Of a DNA stretch of 15,373 nucleotides, positions 1 through 6,532 are shown piece after piece. Numbering within the stretch: position 1 is the first letter of the stretch; every line of letters begins with the position of its first letter. Origin of the DNA: Mageeibacillus sp. UBA1046. Lineage in GTDB: Bacteria; Bacillota; Clostridia; Saccharofermentanales; DTU023. The stretch is taken from contig DCDV01000028.1 in assembly GCA_002316595.1 (NCBI GenBank), positions 62,306-77,678 of the forward strand, in the 5' to 3' direction. The position numbers were made by a program, and so were the translations under genes. The notes under the pieces were generated by a model. The model worked only from the letters and a program-made list of their open reading frames with translations. It was not told the DNA's origin and did no database searches.

Positions 1-866
1 ATTACACCATATACGCCATCCGGATCGATCATGAATGCGTCCAGTTCATCTACGAATTCGCGGGCTGACTGATAACGGCCATCCGGGTTCTTCTGCATGG
101 CTTTATTGACTATATCGTCTAGGGCAGGCGGCAGAGTGCGCACGTATGTTGAGGGCGGCTCCGGTGTTTCCTGCAGATGCTTAATCGCCACCGCTACGGA
201 AGATTCTCCGTCAAAAGGCAGATGTCCGCTAAGCATTTCATAGAAAACCACGCCTAAGGAGTACAGGTCGGAACGGGTCGTAATCGCTCCGCCTCTGGCT
301 TGCTCAGGTGAGAAATAATGGACTGATCCGATCACCATGCCGCCGGTCAGGGTAATAGTGTTGGCGTCAGATGTGCGGGCAATGCCAAAGTCAGTTACCT
401 TGGCAACCATATCGGGAGTGATAAGAATATTCTGGGGTTTAATGTCTCTGTGGATAATGCCGCGCTGATGAGCGTGCTCCAGCGCGAGACCAATCTGAAT
501 CATCAGAGGTGTCGCCAGCCTGTAATCCAAATGACCATGTTCCTGGATCAGTTCCTTAAGGGTATGGCCTTCGACATATTCCTGCACGATATATCTGGTT
601 CGTCCGTCTTGTCCGTAATCCAGAACGCGGACGATATTTGGATTGTCAAGACTGGCGGCAGCGCGTGCCTCTGTGGCGAAGCGCTTAATGAATTCCGGGT
701 CATCTGTCAATTCGCCCCGCATCAGTTTCAAAGCGACTTCTGTGCCCAGGTCCATGTCTTGAGCAAGGTAAACAGAGGCCATGCCTCCCTGACCTAAACT
801 GCGGATTATACTGTATCGCCCGCCAATAATTGTGCCTGCGGCGAACTGGTAATTACTCTCTCTCAT
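1..866 (-). CDS. prkC: PASTA-type Ser/Thr protein kinase PrkC/StkP, N-terminal kinase part (3' end outside window)
   Basis: Eukaryotic-type (Hanks) Ser/Thr kinase that phosphorylates proteins in cell-wall, division and translation control. I translated 288 residues by hand from the ATG at 866, where the frame runs off the window edge. Visible are the glycine loop LGQGGM (residues 24-29), the ATP-binding Lys in VALK (about 47), the catalytic loop HRDIKPQN (139-146), DFG (159-161), a Thr/Ser-rich activation loop and SPEQARG (186-192). The transmembrane helix and extracellular PASTA repeats expected of the family would lie beyond the window, so their presence is inferred. GGAGG at 872-876 lies 5 nt before the ATG. 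The start overlaps the end of the phosphatase gene by 14 bp, the usual kinase/phosphatase pairing, so the two are probably translationally coupled and act as an opposing pair. Confidence 0.95.
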   Translation of the reverse strand, partial: MRESNYQFAAGTIIGGRYSIIRSLGQGGMASVYLAQDMDLGTEVALKLMRGELTDDPEFIKRFATEARAAASLDNPNIVRVLDYGQDGRTRYIVQEYVEGHTLKELIQEHGHLDYRLATPLMIQIGLALEHAHQRGIIHRDIKPQNILITPDMVAKVTDFGIARTSDANTITLTGGMVIGSVHYFSPEQARGGAITTRSDLYSLGVVFYEMLSGHLPFDGESSVAVAIKHLQETPEPPSTYVRTLPPALDDIVNKAMQKNPDGRYQSAREFVDELDAFMIDPDGVYGV

Positions 867-1626
867 TAGAGCCTCCATTGCCTGCAAAGGCGACAATCAC
901 TGTGACATCATCCTGCCCTCCGGAAGCGAGGGCTTTGTCTACTAATCTTCCTGCAGCTTCCTTGGCGCTGTCAGAATCTTGCATGATCCGGCTGATGTCT
1001 TCGTCCGGCAAAAACCCATGTAACCCGTCACTGCAAAGCAGATAACGGTCATCTTTTTTGATTTCATGAGTGCTGATGCCGGGACTAATGTAGTCAGGCG
1101 AACCCAGTGCCTGTGTCAAAATATGTCTTTGCGGATGCTGCCTGGCTTCCTGGTCATCTATCTCGCCCAGATCAATCATCTCCTGCACCAGCGTCTGATC
1201 TCTGGTCATCTGTTCCAGCTTATCTGAGCGCATGCGATAACATCTGCTGTCGCCAATTTGGCAGAGATAGAGCAAGGTCGGGTAAATGACCGCGCAGGTC
1301 ATCGTCGTGCCCATGCCTGTGTTAGCATCCTTCTCCAGTGATCGTTTATAGATAGTTATATTTATTTCCTGGGTAGTATCTTCCAATATTTTCTCAATCT
1401 TATCTTTATCTTCTTTGTCAGGCAGTTGAGAGAAGAGATCATCCCTTACTCCCTCTACCGCCGTCTTGCTTGCCAATTCGCCGTTTAAATGACCGCCCAT
1501 GCCGTCTGCAACCACAAGCACAACCGGATAAACATTCTCTTTGCTGATAATGGCGAAATTGTCCTCATTGCCTTGTCTGGCGGGACCTTTCCGGCTCATC
1601 GCCGCATAATGCAGATTTTCAAGCAC
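853..1626 (-). CDS. prpC: PP2C-family protein Ser/Thr phosphatase PrpC/Stp
   Basis: Metal-dependent phosphatase of the PPM/PP2C family that removes phosphate from PrkC and its substrates in the cytoplasm. The 257-residue length is normal for the family. The metal-binding acidic residues are in place: Asp22 in GNEDN, Asp41 in VADGMGG, Asp200 in LLCSDGL and Asp239 in GGQDDVT. The GMGTT (104-108) and GDSR (125-128) motifs are also present. The loop usually read as LTxDHS is MTRDQT here, a small variation away from the metal ligands. Translation appears to begin at a GTG (1624-1626), with an AAGGAGAAG-like ribosome site about 8-11 nt upstream. The start overlaps the rlmN stop by 8 bp, and the 3' end overlaps the kinase gene by 14 bp. 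Confidence 0.95.
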   Translation of the reverse strand: MLENLHYAAMSRKGPARQGNEDNFAIISKENVYPVVLVVADGMGGHLNGELASKTAVEGVRDDLFSQLPDKEDKDKIEKILEDTTQEINITIYKRSLEKDANTGMGTTMTCAVIYPTLLYLCQIGDSRCYRMRSDKLEQMTRDQTLVQEMIDLGEIDDQEARQHPQRHILTQALGSPDYISPGISTHEIKKDDRYLLCSDGLHGFLPDEDISRIMQDSDSAKEAAGRLVDKALASGGQDDVTVIVAFAGNGGSNERE

Positions 1627-2668
1627 CTTCGTAACTTCTCCTTAGCTGTCCGCAGGCTGCAGCGATATCCGCTCCCAGTTCACGCCTGCGCGTTACATTG
1701 ACACCATTTTGCTCCAAGACTTGCATGAACCGTTGAATTGTTGTCTCAAAAGAAGGTCGAAATGGAAATCCCGGCACTTCATTAGCAGGTATAATGTTCA
1801 CGTGACAGTTTCTACCTCTTAAGGCTGTTGCCAGCTCCTGAGCATGTTTTTCCTGATCATTTATTCCGGAGAAGAGAGCATATTCGTATGTTATTCTTCT
1901 TCCGCTTTTTCTGGCGTAATGTTCGCCGGCGTTGATCAAGTCCGGAAATCGATATTTTTTCGCTGTCGGCATCAATTTTTCACGAATCCCTTGATTTGGA
2001 GCGTGAAGTGAGACCGATAGCGTAATATATAAACATTCGTTTACGAATTCTAACATTTTATCTATAATGCCGCAAGTTGATAAAGTGACCCTCCTGAGGC
2101 TTATATTGAGCCCCTTGGGGTCATTCAGACGCTTAAGAAACTCCACCAGATTTGCATAATTATCAAAAGGTTCGCCGATGCCCATGATGGTGACACGTTT
2201 AACCTCGCTATTGTTTAAGCGGTTAATGAGAGCAACCTGGGCCAGCATTTCGCCGGCGCTGAGGTTGCGCACGAAACTCAAGGCTGACGAAGCGCAGAAA
2301 GCACAGCGCATACGGCAGCCGACCTGAGTCGAGATACAGACGGAATAACCGTATTTATAGCGCATCAATACTGCTTCAATGACGTTGCCGTCGCGCAGGG
2401 CGAGAACGTACTTCTTCGTCTTGTCCTGCGCAGAGGAGATTTCCCGGCTCACCTGCAAAGGAATCGCATCAAACTCTTGTGTCAGTCTCTGACGGATATC
2501 TTTGCTGATGTCGGACATTTCAGCAAATTCAGTCAGACCTTTCTTTTGCCAGGTGAAAATCTGGTCAGCACGATAAGACTCCAATCCCTGTTTCTCGCAC
2601 CAGGCTTTAATGTCCGGCAGAGAAAGAGAGTAGAAGTCTTGCTTAAGTTGTTTACTTTCTTTATTCAT
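1619..2668 (-). CDS. rlmN: Dual-specificity 23S rRNA/tRNA adenine-C2 methyltransferase RlmN (radical SAM)
   Basis: Radical-SAM enzyme that methylates C2 of A2503 in 23S rRNA, and of A37 in some tRNAs, using a methylated-cysteine mechanism. At 349 residues it has normal length. The 4Fe-4S cluster motif is CxxxCxxC with Cys118, Cys122 and Cys125 (CRMRCAFC). The C-terminal cysteine that carries the methyl group corresponds to Cys339 in ADIAAACGQ. GIGEP (164-168) is the SAM-binding segment, and STCG holds a further conserved Cys at 199. The ATG at 2666-2668 is 8 bp after the fmt stop, with no clear Shine-Dalgarno sequence between, so expression probably depends on coupling to fmt. In Bacillus subtilis rsmB lies between these two genes, but here it is absent. 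The alternative Cfr is unlikely given the housekeeping context. Confidence 0.95.
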   Translation of the reverse strand: MNKESKQLKQDFYSLSLPDIKAWCEKQGLESYRADQIFTWQKKGLTEFAEMSDISKDIRQRLTQEFDAIPLQVSREISSAQDKTKKYVLALRDGNVIEAVLMRYKYGYSVCISTQVGCRMRCAFCASSALSFVRNLSAGEMLAQVALINRLNNSEVKRVTIMGIGEPFDNYANLVEFLKRLNDPKGLNISLRRVTLSTCGIIDKMLEFVNECLYITLSVSLHAPNQGIREKLMPTAKKYRFPDLINAGEHYARKSGRRITYEYALFSGINDQEKHAQELATALRGRNCHVNIIPANEVPGFPFRPSFETTIQRFMQVLEQNGVNVTRRRELGADIAAACGQLRRSYEGA

Positions 2669-2676
2669 GGAATATA

Positions 2677-3621
2677 CTATTCGCCTAAGACAGTCCCTTC
2701 AGAATAATTATGAGCGCAGTCGCAGCAAGGCATAATCCTGCTGCCTGCCGGTTGGATTATCTCCAGGTCAATAAGTCCGGTGCCACAGGCAACGGTGATA
2801 GTATTACGACAGCTGACGAGAGTTCCGGGCGGGGCGAAGTTCTTGCCGGAATCATCTAAAACGCTGGAAGAGAGAATCTTTAATCTTTTGCCTGCGCAGT
2901 AAGTATAAGCTCCTGGCCAAGGCTGTGTGCCGCGAATGAGATTGTGTATCTCGCGGGCAGACAAAGTCCAATCTACTTTGCCTGTTTCGCGGTCCAGGCG
3001 TCCGGCGTATGTCGCCTGACTGTCATCTTGCTCCCGGGCTTCAATTTCTCCTGCCAGAAATGCGGGAAGAAGCTCTAAGACCATGTCCGCGCCCAGGCGG
3101 GCTAAATCAAGCAGCAGCTCTCCTGCTGTAATGTCTTCTGTGAGAGGATATTCCTTTTGAGACAATATCAGGCCGCTGTCCAGTCCTGCCTCCATAATCA
3201 TGACAGTGACGCCGGTAACCGTATCACCTGCAATAATTGCTGCTTGCACAGGCGATGCGCCGCGATAAAGAGGCAGCAGCGAAGGATGCACATTCAGACA
3301 GCCGTATCTGGGAATATCTAATAGAGCCTGCGGCAGTATCTGACCGTATGATGCGGTCAGAATAAGATCAGGCTTGAATTCTCTGAGCTTATTTAGAAAA
3401 TCTTCATCACGGGCTTTCTCCGGCTGCCAGACCGGCACTTCATTGTCCTGACCCCAGACCTTGGCCGGCGGCGGACAAAGCTCCATCTTTCTGCCCTCCG
3501 GCTTGTCCGGCTGCGTAATAATAAGGTCGGGCAAGATGCCGCCTGCTTTGAGATGCCGGAGAAATTCTACAGCGAATTCAGGCGTCCCCATGAATACCAG
3601 TTTATAGTTCTTGATGCTCAT
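2677..3621 (-). CDS. fmt: Methionyl-tRNA formyltransferase
   Basis: Transfers a formyl group from 10-formyl-tetrahydrofolate to initiator Met-tRNA, the step whose product peptide deformylase later undoes. The longest frame starts at a TTG at 3651, but I place the start at the ATG at 3619-3621. GAGGA (3627-3631) is 5 nt upstream, and the resulting 314 residues match the family length. Near the N-terminus are FMGTPEFA (10-17) and PEGRK. The catalytic triad is Asn110 and His112 in LNVHPSLLPLYRG, and Asp148 in AGLDSG. The C-terminal domain keeps IQPAG, but then reads IMPCCDC where most homologues have a short MS..DF-like segment, so that part is divergent. The first 20 bp overlap the 3' end of def. 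Confidence 0.95.
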   Translation of the reverse strand: MSIKNYKLVFMGTPEFAVEFLRHLKAGGILPDLIITQPDKPEGRKMELCPPPAKVWGQDNEVPVWQPEKARDEDFLNKLREFKPDLILTASYGQILPQALLDIPRYGCLNVHPSLLPLYRGASPVQAAIIAGDTVTGVTVMIMEAGLDSGLILSQKEYPLTEDITAGELLLDLARLGADMVLELLPAFLAGEIEAREQDDSQATYAGRLDRETGKVDWTLSAREIHNLIRGTQPWPGAYTYCAGKRLKILSSSVLDDSGKNFAPPGTLVSCRNTITVACGTGLIDLEIIQPAGSRIMPCCDCAHNYSEGTVLGE

Positions 3622-4111
3622 CAGCTTCCTCGTCCTCTGTGACATTCTCAACGCTGGTCAAAGGCTCTAACGCCTTGTCTCGATATAAGATGCCGTCGAG
3701 GTGGTCAGTCTCATGACAGACGCAAACAGCACCAAGTCCGGTAAACTCGCGCTGCCAGGTATTACCTTCCAGGTCTTCAGCCTCAAGGATAAGACGCTCC
3801 GGCCGTTCAACATTTCCGACCAGGCCGGGCAAAGACAGGCAGCCTTCCTGCCCAGTTACTGCGCCTTCCTGCTCAATAATACGCGGATTGACAGCTATGA
3901 TGTCTTCATCATCTTCTCCGCCCAGATTCATAACAAAAACTCTGCGTAAAATTCCGATTTGAGGTGCGGCAAGACCAACTCCGTTATACTCACGCATTGT
4001 ATCTTTCATGTCCTCGGCTAAAAGACAGAGCCTTTCGTTAAACTCTGTTACCGGGCGTGACTTCTTGCGCAAGGTGGGATCGCCTTCAATTAAAATCTTG
4101 CGTAGTGCCAT
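3602..4111 (-). CDS. def: Peptide deformylase
   Basis: Iron/zinc hydrolase that removes the N-formyl group from nascent proteins. All three family motifs are intact: GVGLAAPQ (44-51), EGCLSLPG with the metal ligand Cys91, and HETDH with His133, the general-base Glu134 and His137. The longest frame begins at an ATG at 4120, but AGGAGG (4121-4126) abuts that codon. The ATG at 4109-4111, 9 nt from AGGAGG, is therefore the better start and gives 169 residues starting MALRK, a typical deformylase N-terminus. The acidic C-terminal tail (VTEDEEADEHQEL) overlaps the start of fmt by 20 bp, consistent with the usual def-fmt coupling. A possible extended -10 promoter lies just upstream. Confidence 0.95.
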   Translation of the reverse strand: MALRKILIEGDPTLRKKSRPVTEFNERLCLLAEDMKDTMREYNGVGLAAPQIGILRRVFVMNLGGEDDEDIIAVNPRIIEQEGAVTGQEGCLSLPGLVGNVERPERLILEAEDLEGNTWQREFTGLGAVCVCHETDHLDGILYRDKALEPLTSVENVTEDEEADEHQEL

Positions 4112-4120
4112 TAAATTCAT

Positions 4121-4126
4121 CCTCCT
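4121..4126 (-). promoter_or_regulatory. Shine-Dalgarno site deciding the def start
   Basis: AGGAGG on the minus strand, with no spacing to the ATG at 4120 and 9 nt before the ATG at 4111. This spacing supports the inner ATG as the real start. Confidence 0.8.
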
Positions 4127-4134
4127 AAACCATG

Positions 4135-4143
4135 ATTATATCA
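4135..4143 (-). promoter_or_regulatory. Candidate extended -10 promoter for def and the genes after it
   Basis: The minus strand reads TGATATAAT, a perfect TATAAT hexamer preceded by the TGn extended -10 element. No good -35 box is found 16-18 nt upstream (the sequence there reads around CCATGC), which fits an extended -10 promoter or else a chance match. A transcript starting about 7 nt downstream would have a leader of under 20 nt containing AGGAGG before def. The site lies in the only sizeable gap of the priA-to-prkC segment. Inference from sequence only. Confidence 0.35.
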
Positions 4144-4152
4144 TGCTCCGGC

Positions 4153-4250
4153 CTAAAGCATGGAATAGGGGTTAATATCCGGGACTGCCGTGATTTCCTT
4201 TCGGCGCTTAAAACTGTCTGCTGCAGTAAAAGGGGGCAATTCTTCCCCTG
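4153..4250 (-). pseudogene. Decayed duplicate of the priA 3' end
   Basis: This stretch, just after the priA stop, repeats the last roughly 98 bp of priA (4254-4354). Read on the minus strand in its own frame it gives AADSFKRRKEITAV, then PDINPYSML and a TAG stop. The real gene reads AADSFKRQKEITVV, then LDIDPYSML and TAA. Copies differ by scattered substitutions, a 4-bp gap near 4224/4225 and a compensating 1-bp gain in the G run at 4232-4236. The fragment has no start and is out of frame with the priA stop region, so it should not be translated. Confidence 0.85.
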
Positions 4251-4354
4251 TGCTTAAAGCATGGAATAGGGGTCAATATCCAGGACTACCGTGATTTCCT
4301 TCTGGCGCTTAAAACTGTCTGCTGCCCGCAGTAAAAGGGTTAACTCTTCCCTGG
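4153..4354. repeat. Tandem direct duplication of about 100 bp across the priA 3' end
   Basis: Two head-to-tail copies, 4153-4250 and 4254-4354, with a period of 101 bp at the low-coordinate end. Both contain AAAGCATGGAATAGGGG and GGCGCTTAAAACTGTCTGCT on the plus strand. The higher copy is the functional end of priA and the lower is extragenic. No inverted repeats or target-site features of an insertion element are seen at the edges. Confidence 0.88.
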
Positions 4355-6527
4355 AGGGGGATTTGGCAATTAAACGATAGCGGTATCTGCCTCGCAGCCT
4401 GGCCAGGGGAGCCTTCTGGAAGGGCAGCAGCTCAGTTCCCCCAAAGCTAGCAGGATATCGTTCCAGCTGATCTCGCAAATGACTTTCCAGCAGCTGAGCC
4501 TGCTTTCTGACCTGATCATCGCGGCGGCCGGAGACCAAAATCAGACCAATATGGCCAAAGGGCGGATAGCCTGCTCTCTTACGAAACTGCAGCTCATGTT
4601 CCAGAAAGGCGGGAAAGTCCTGTCTGGCCGCTGTCCGGATCACAGTGTTGTCCGGCTGAAATGTCTGAATGATCACCAGTCCAGGCAAGTCTCCCCTGCC
4701 CGCTCTTCCTGCCGCCTGTGTCAGCAGCTGAAACGCGTGCTCTCTGGCGCGATAATCACTTTGGGCCAGTATCTGATCTGCTGACAAGACTCCCACAAGT
4801 GTTACGTTATGGAAATCGTGTCCTTTGGCGATCATCTGAGTGCCGATCAGGCAGTCGTATTCGCGGCGTGCGAAAGCATCGAGAATTTCCTGATGCGAAT
4901 AGCGACCGCTGGTGGTATCAAGATCCATTCTCACCGCTGAGGCGGAGCTGAACATTTCCGCAAATAAGTCTTCAGCTTGCTGAGTTCCTGCGCCCACCCG
5001 GCCTAATTCCTCGCTGCAACAGACAGGACATTCAGACGGCAGAGGGGACACCTTGCCGCAATAGTGACAGATGAGGTGGCCGCCGGTCTCGTCCTTCTGC
5101 CAGGGATTCTTATGGACAGTTAAAGCTATATCACAACTGGGACAGGTAAGGCTTTGCCCGCAGTCATTACAAATAATTGTGGTAGAGAAGCCCCGTCGAT
5201 TGATTAGCAGCATCGCCTGTTCATTCCTGGCGAACGTCACCTTAAGCGCCTTCGTTAAAGGCCTGCTGAAAAGGCTCTTATGTCCGGCCGCTCTCTCCCG
5301 GCGCATGTCGACAATTTTTACTTCAGCCATGCCGGCTTCGCCCACTCTGTTCGCCAGTTCCAGCTTGGTGCTGCGACCTTCCATGGCTCGATAACTGGTC
5401 TCGACTGAGGGTGTGGCGGAGCCGAGCACGAGCACCGAGCCGTTCAGCACGGCTCTGATTCGGGCCAGTTCCACTGCGTGATAGCGGGGCGTTGTCTCTG
5501 ACTTATAGCTTTGATCCTGCTCTTCGTCCACGACGATGAGACCTAAATTGGTAAGAGGGGCGAAAACTGCGGAACGGGCGCCGACAACTATGCGCTTCTC
5601 ACCTTGCAGAATGCGCTTCCAGGTCTCATAACGCTCGACCGGAGTGAGCCGGCTGTGGAGGATAGCTACTTCATCCTGAAAACGCTCTGACACCCTGGCC
5701 ATCATTAGTGGCGTCAAGGCAATCTCCGGAACCAGTATGAGGACACTTCTGCCCTGAGCCAGGGTTTTGGCTGCGGTCTGCAGATAAATTTCGGTCTTGC
5801 CTGAGCCTGTGACACCCGCCAGAAGAAATTCTTTTAAACTGCCTTGCTCAGTTTTTGCCAAAGCAAAATTTATACTCTCAACTGCCTGGACTTGCTCAGT
5901 TGTTGAAACGATTGTCTGCGACGGCAGTTCGATAACGTTTGCCGGGTCAAGCTCACGTCTGACTTCCTGGGAAAAGTACTCCAGAATGCCTTTGTTCTTC
6001 ATATACGTCAGCACGCCGCTGCTGACCTGACAGGCCTGCCTTATTTCTGACAGCAGCGCGGATTCATGCACGAGCAGGAATTCACAGACACGGATATGCC
6101 CGAGACTGGTAAGCTCGTCTTCGGCCAGCATGCCTATGACAGCGGCAGGATCAGCCAGTCTGGCCGCCAGCTCCTTTTTGTCGCCTACTTTTGTCACGGT
6201 GGCAGGAACCATGGTACGCACTGCCCGCCCCCGGGAACAAAAATATCTTCTGCGCATTTCCCGGGCCAGCTCCAGCATCTCCGGAGTAACGACCGGCTCA
6301 GGCAGCAGCAATCCTGAGATACTGCGCAGTTCCAGCTCTTCTGATGAGGCAGGTCTCTCCTGAGATACTTTATACACATACGCTCTGACCGGCTGCTTGC
6401 GCCTGGCAAACGGCACCTCAACCAGACAGCCAGGCTTTATCTTCCCTGCCAGATTCTCCGGTATTTCATAGGTCCAATCACGGTCAAAGTCCCGGGTAGC
6501 TTCTTCTATCCAGATTTGCGCATACAT
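4254..6527 (-). CDS. priA: Primosomal protein N' (replication restart helicase PriA)
   Basis: Superfamily 2 DNA helicase that recognises collapsed forks and loads the replicative helicase through the primosome. With the ATG at 6525-6527 it has 757 residues, within family range. The longer TTG frame at 6536 is disfavoured because GGAGG (6538-6542) is 1 nt from that TTG but 10 nt from the ATG. The N-terminal DNA-binding domain covers about residues 1-105. Walker A is GVTGSGKT (238-245). Eight zinc-binding cysteines occur as four CxxC pairs (453/456, 462/465, 487/490, 500/503). Motif V is GTQMIAKGHDF, and motif VI includes QAAGRAGR. The Walker B/DEAH box reads DEEQ (334-337) instead of the usual DEEH. 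The gene starts 5 bp after the polC stop, and its 3' end has been duplicated downstream. Confidence 0.96.
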   Translation of the reverse strand: MYAQIWIEEATRDFDRDWTYEIPENLAGKIKPGCLVEVPFARRKQPVRAYVYKVSQERPASSEELELRSISGLLLPEPVVTPEMLELAREMRRRYFCSRGRAVRTMVPATVTKVGDKKELAARLADPAAVIGMLAEDELTSLGHIRVCEFLLVHESALLSEIRQACQVSSGVLTYMKNKGILEYFSQEVRRELDPANVIELPSQTIVSTTEQVQAVESINFALAKTEQGSLKEFLLAGVTGSGKTEIYLQTAAKTLAQGRSVLILVPEIALTPLMMARVSERFQDEVAILHSRLTPVERYETWKRILQGEKRIVVGARSAVFAPLTNLGLIVVDEEQDQSYKSETTPRYHAVELARIRAVLNGSVLVLGSATPSVETSYRAMEGRSTKLELANRVGEAGMAEVKIVDMRRERAAGHKSLFSRPLTKALKVTFARNEQAMLLINRRGFSTTIICNDCGQSLTCPSCDIALTVHKNPWQKDETGGHLICHYCGKVSPLPSECPVCCSEELGRVGAGTQQAEDLFAEMFSSASAVRMDLDTTSGRYSHQEILDAFARREYDCLIGTQMIAKGHDFHNVTLVGVLSADQILAQSDYRAREHAFQLLTQAAGRAGRGDLPGLVIIQTFQPDNTVIRTAARQDFPAFLEHELQFRKRAGYPPFGHIGLILVSGRRDDQVRKQAQLLESHLRDQLERYPASFGGTELLPFQKAPLARLRGRYRYRLIAKSPSREELTLLLRAADSFKRQKEITVVLDIDPYSML

Positions 6528-6532
6528 TGAGA

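Noticed and set aside
450..797. Plus-strand open frame of 115 codons opposite prkC
   Set aside because: It lies wholly antisense to the conserved kinase domain, has no recognisable motif, and results from codon bias of the real gene.
4138..4165. Short inverted repeat (CATGCT...AGCATG) after priA as a terminator
   Set aside because: The stem is only 6 bp with a 9-nt loop, and no T run follows on the minus strand.
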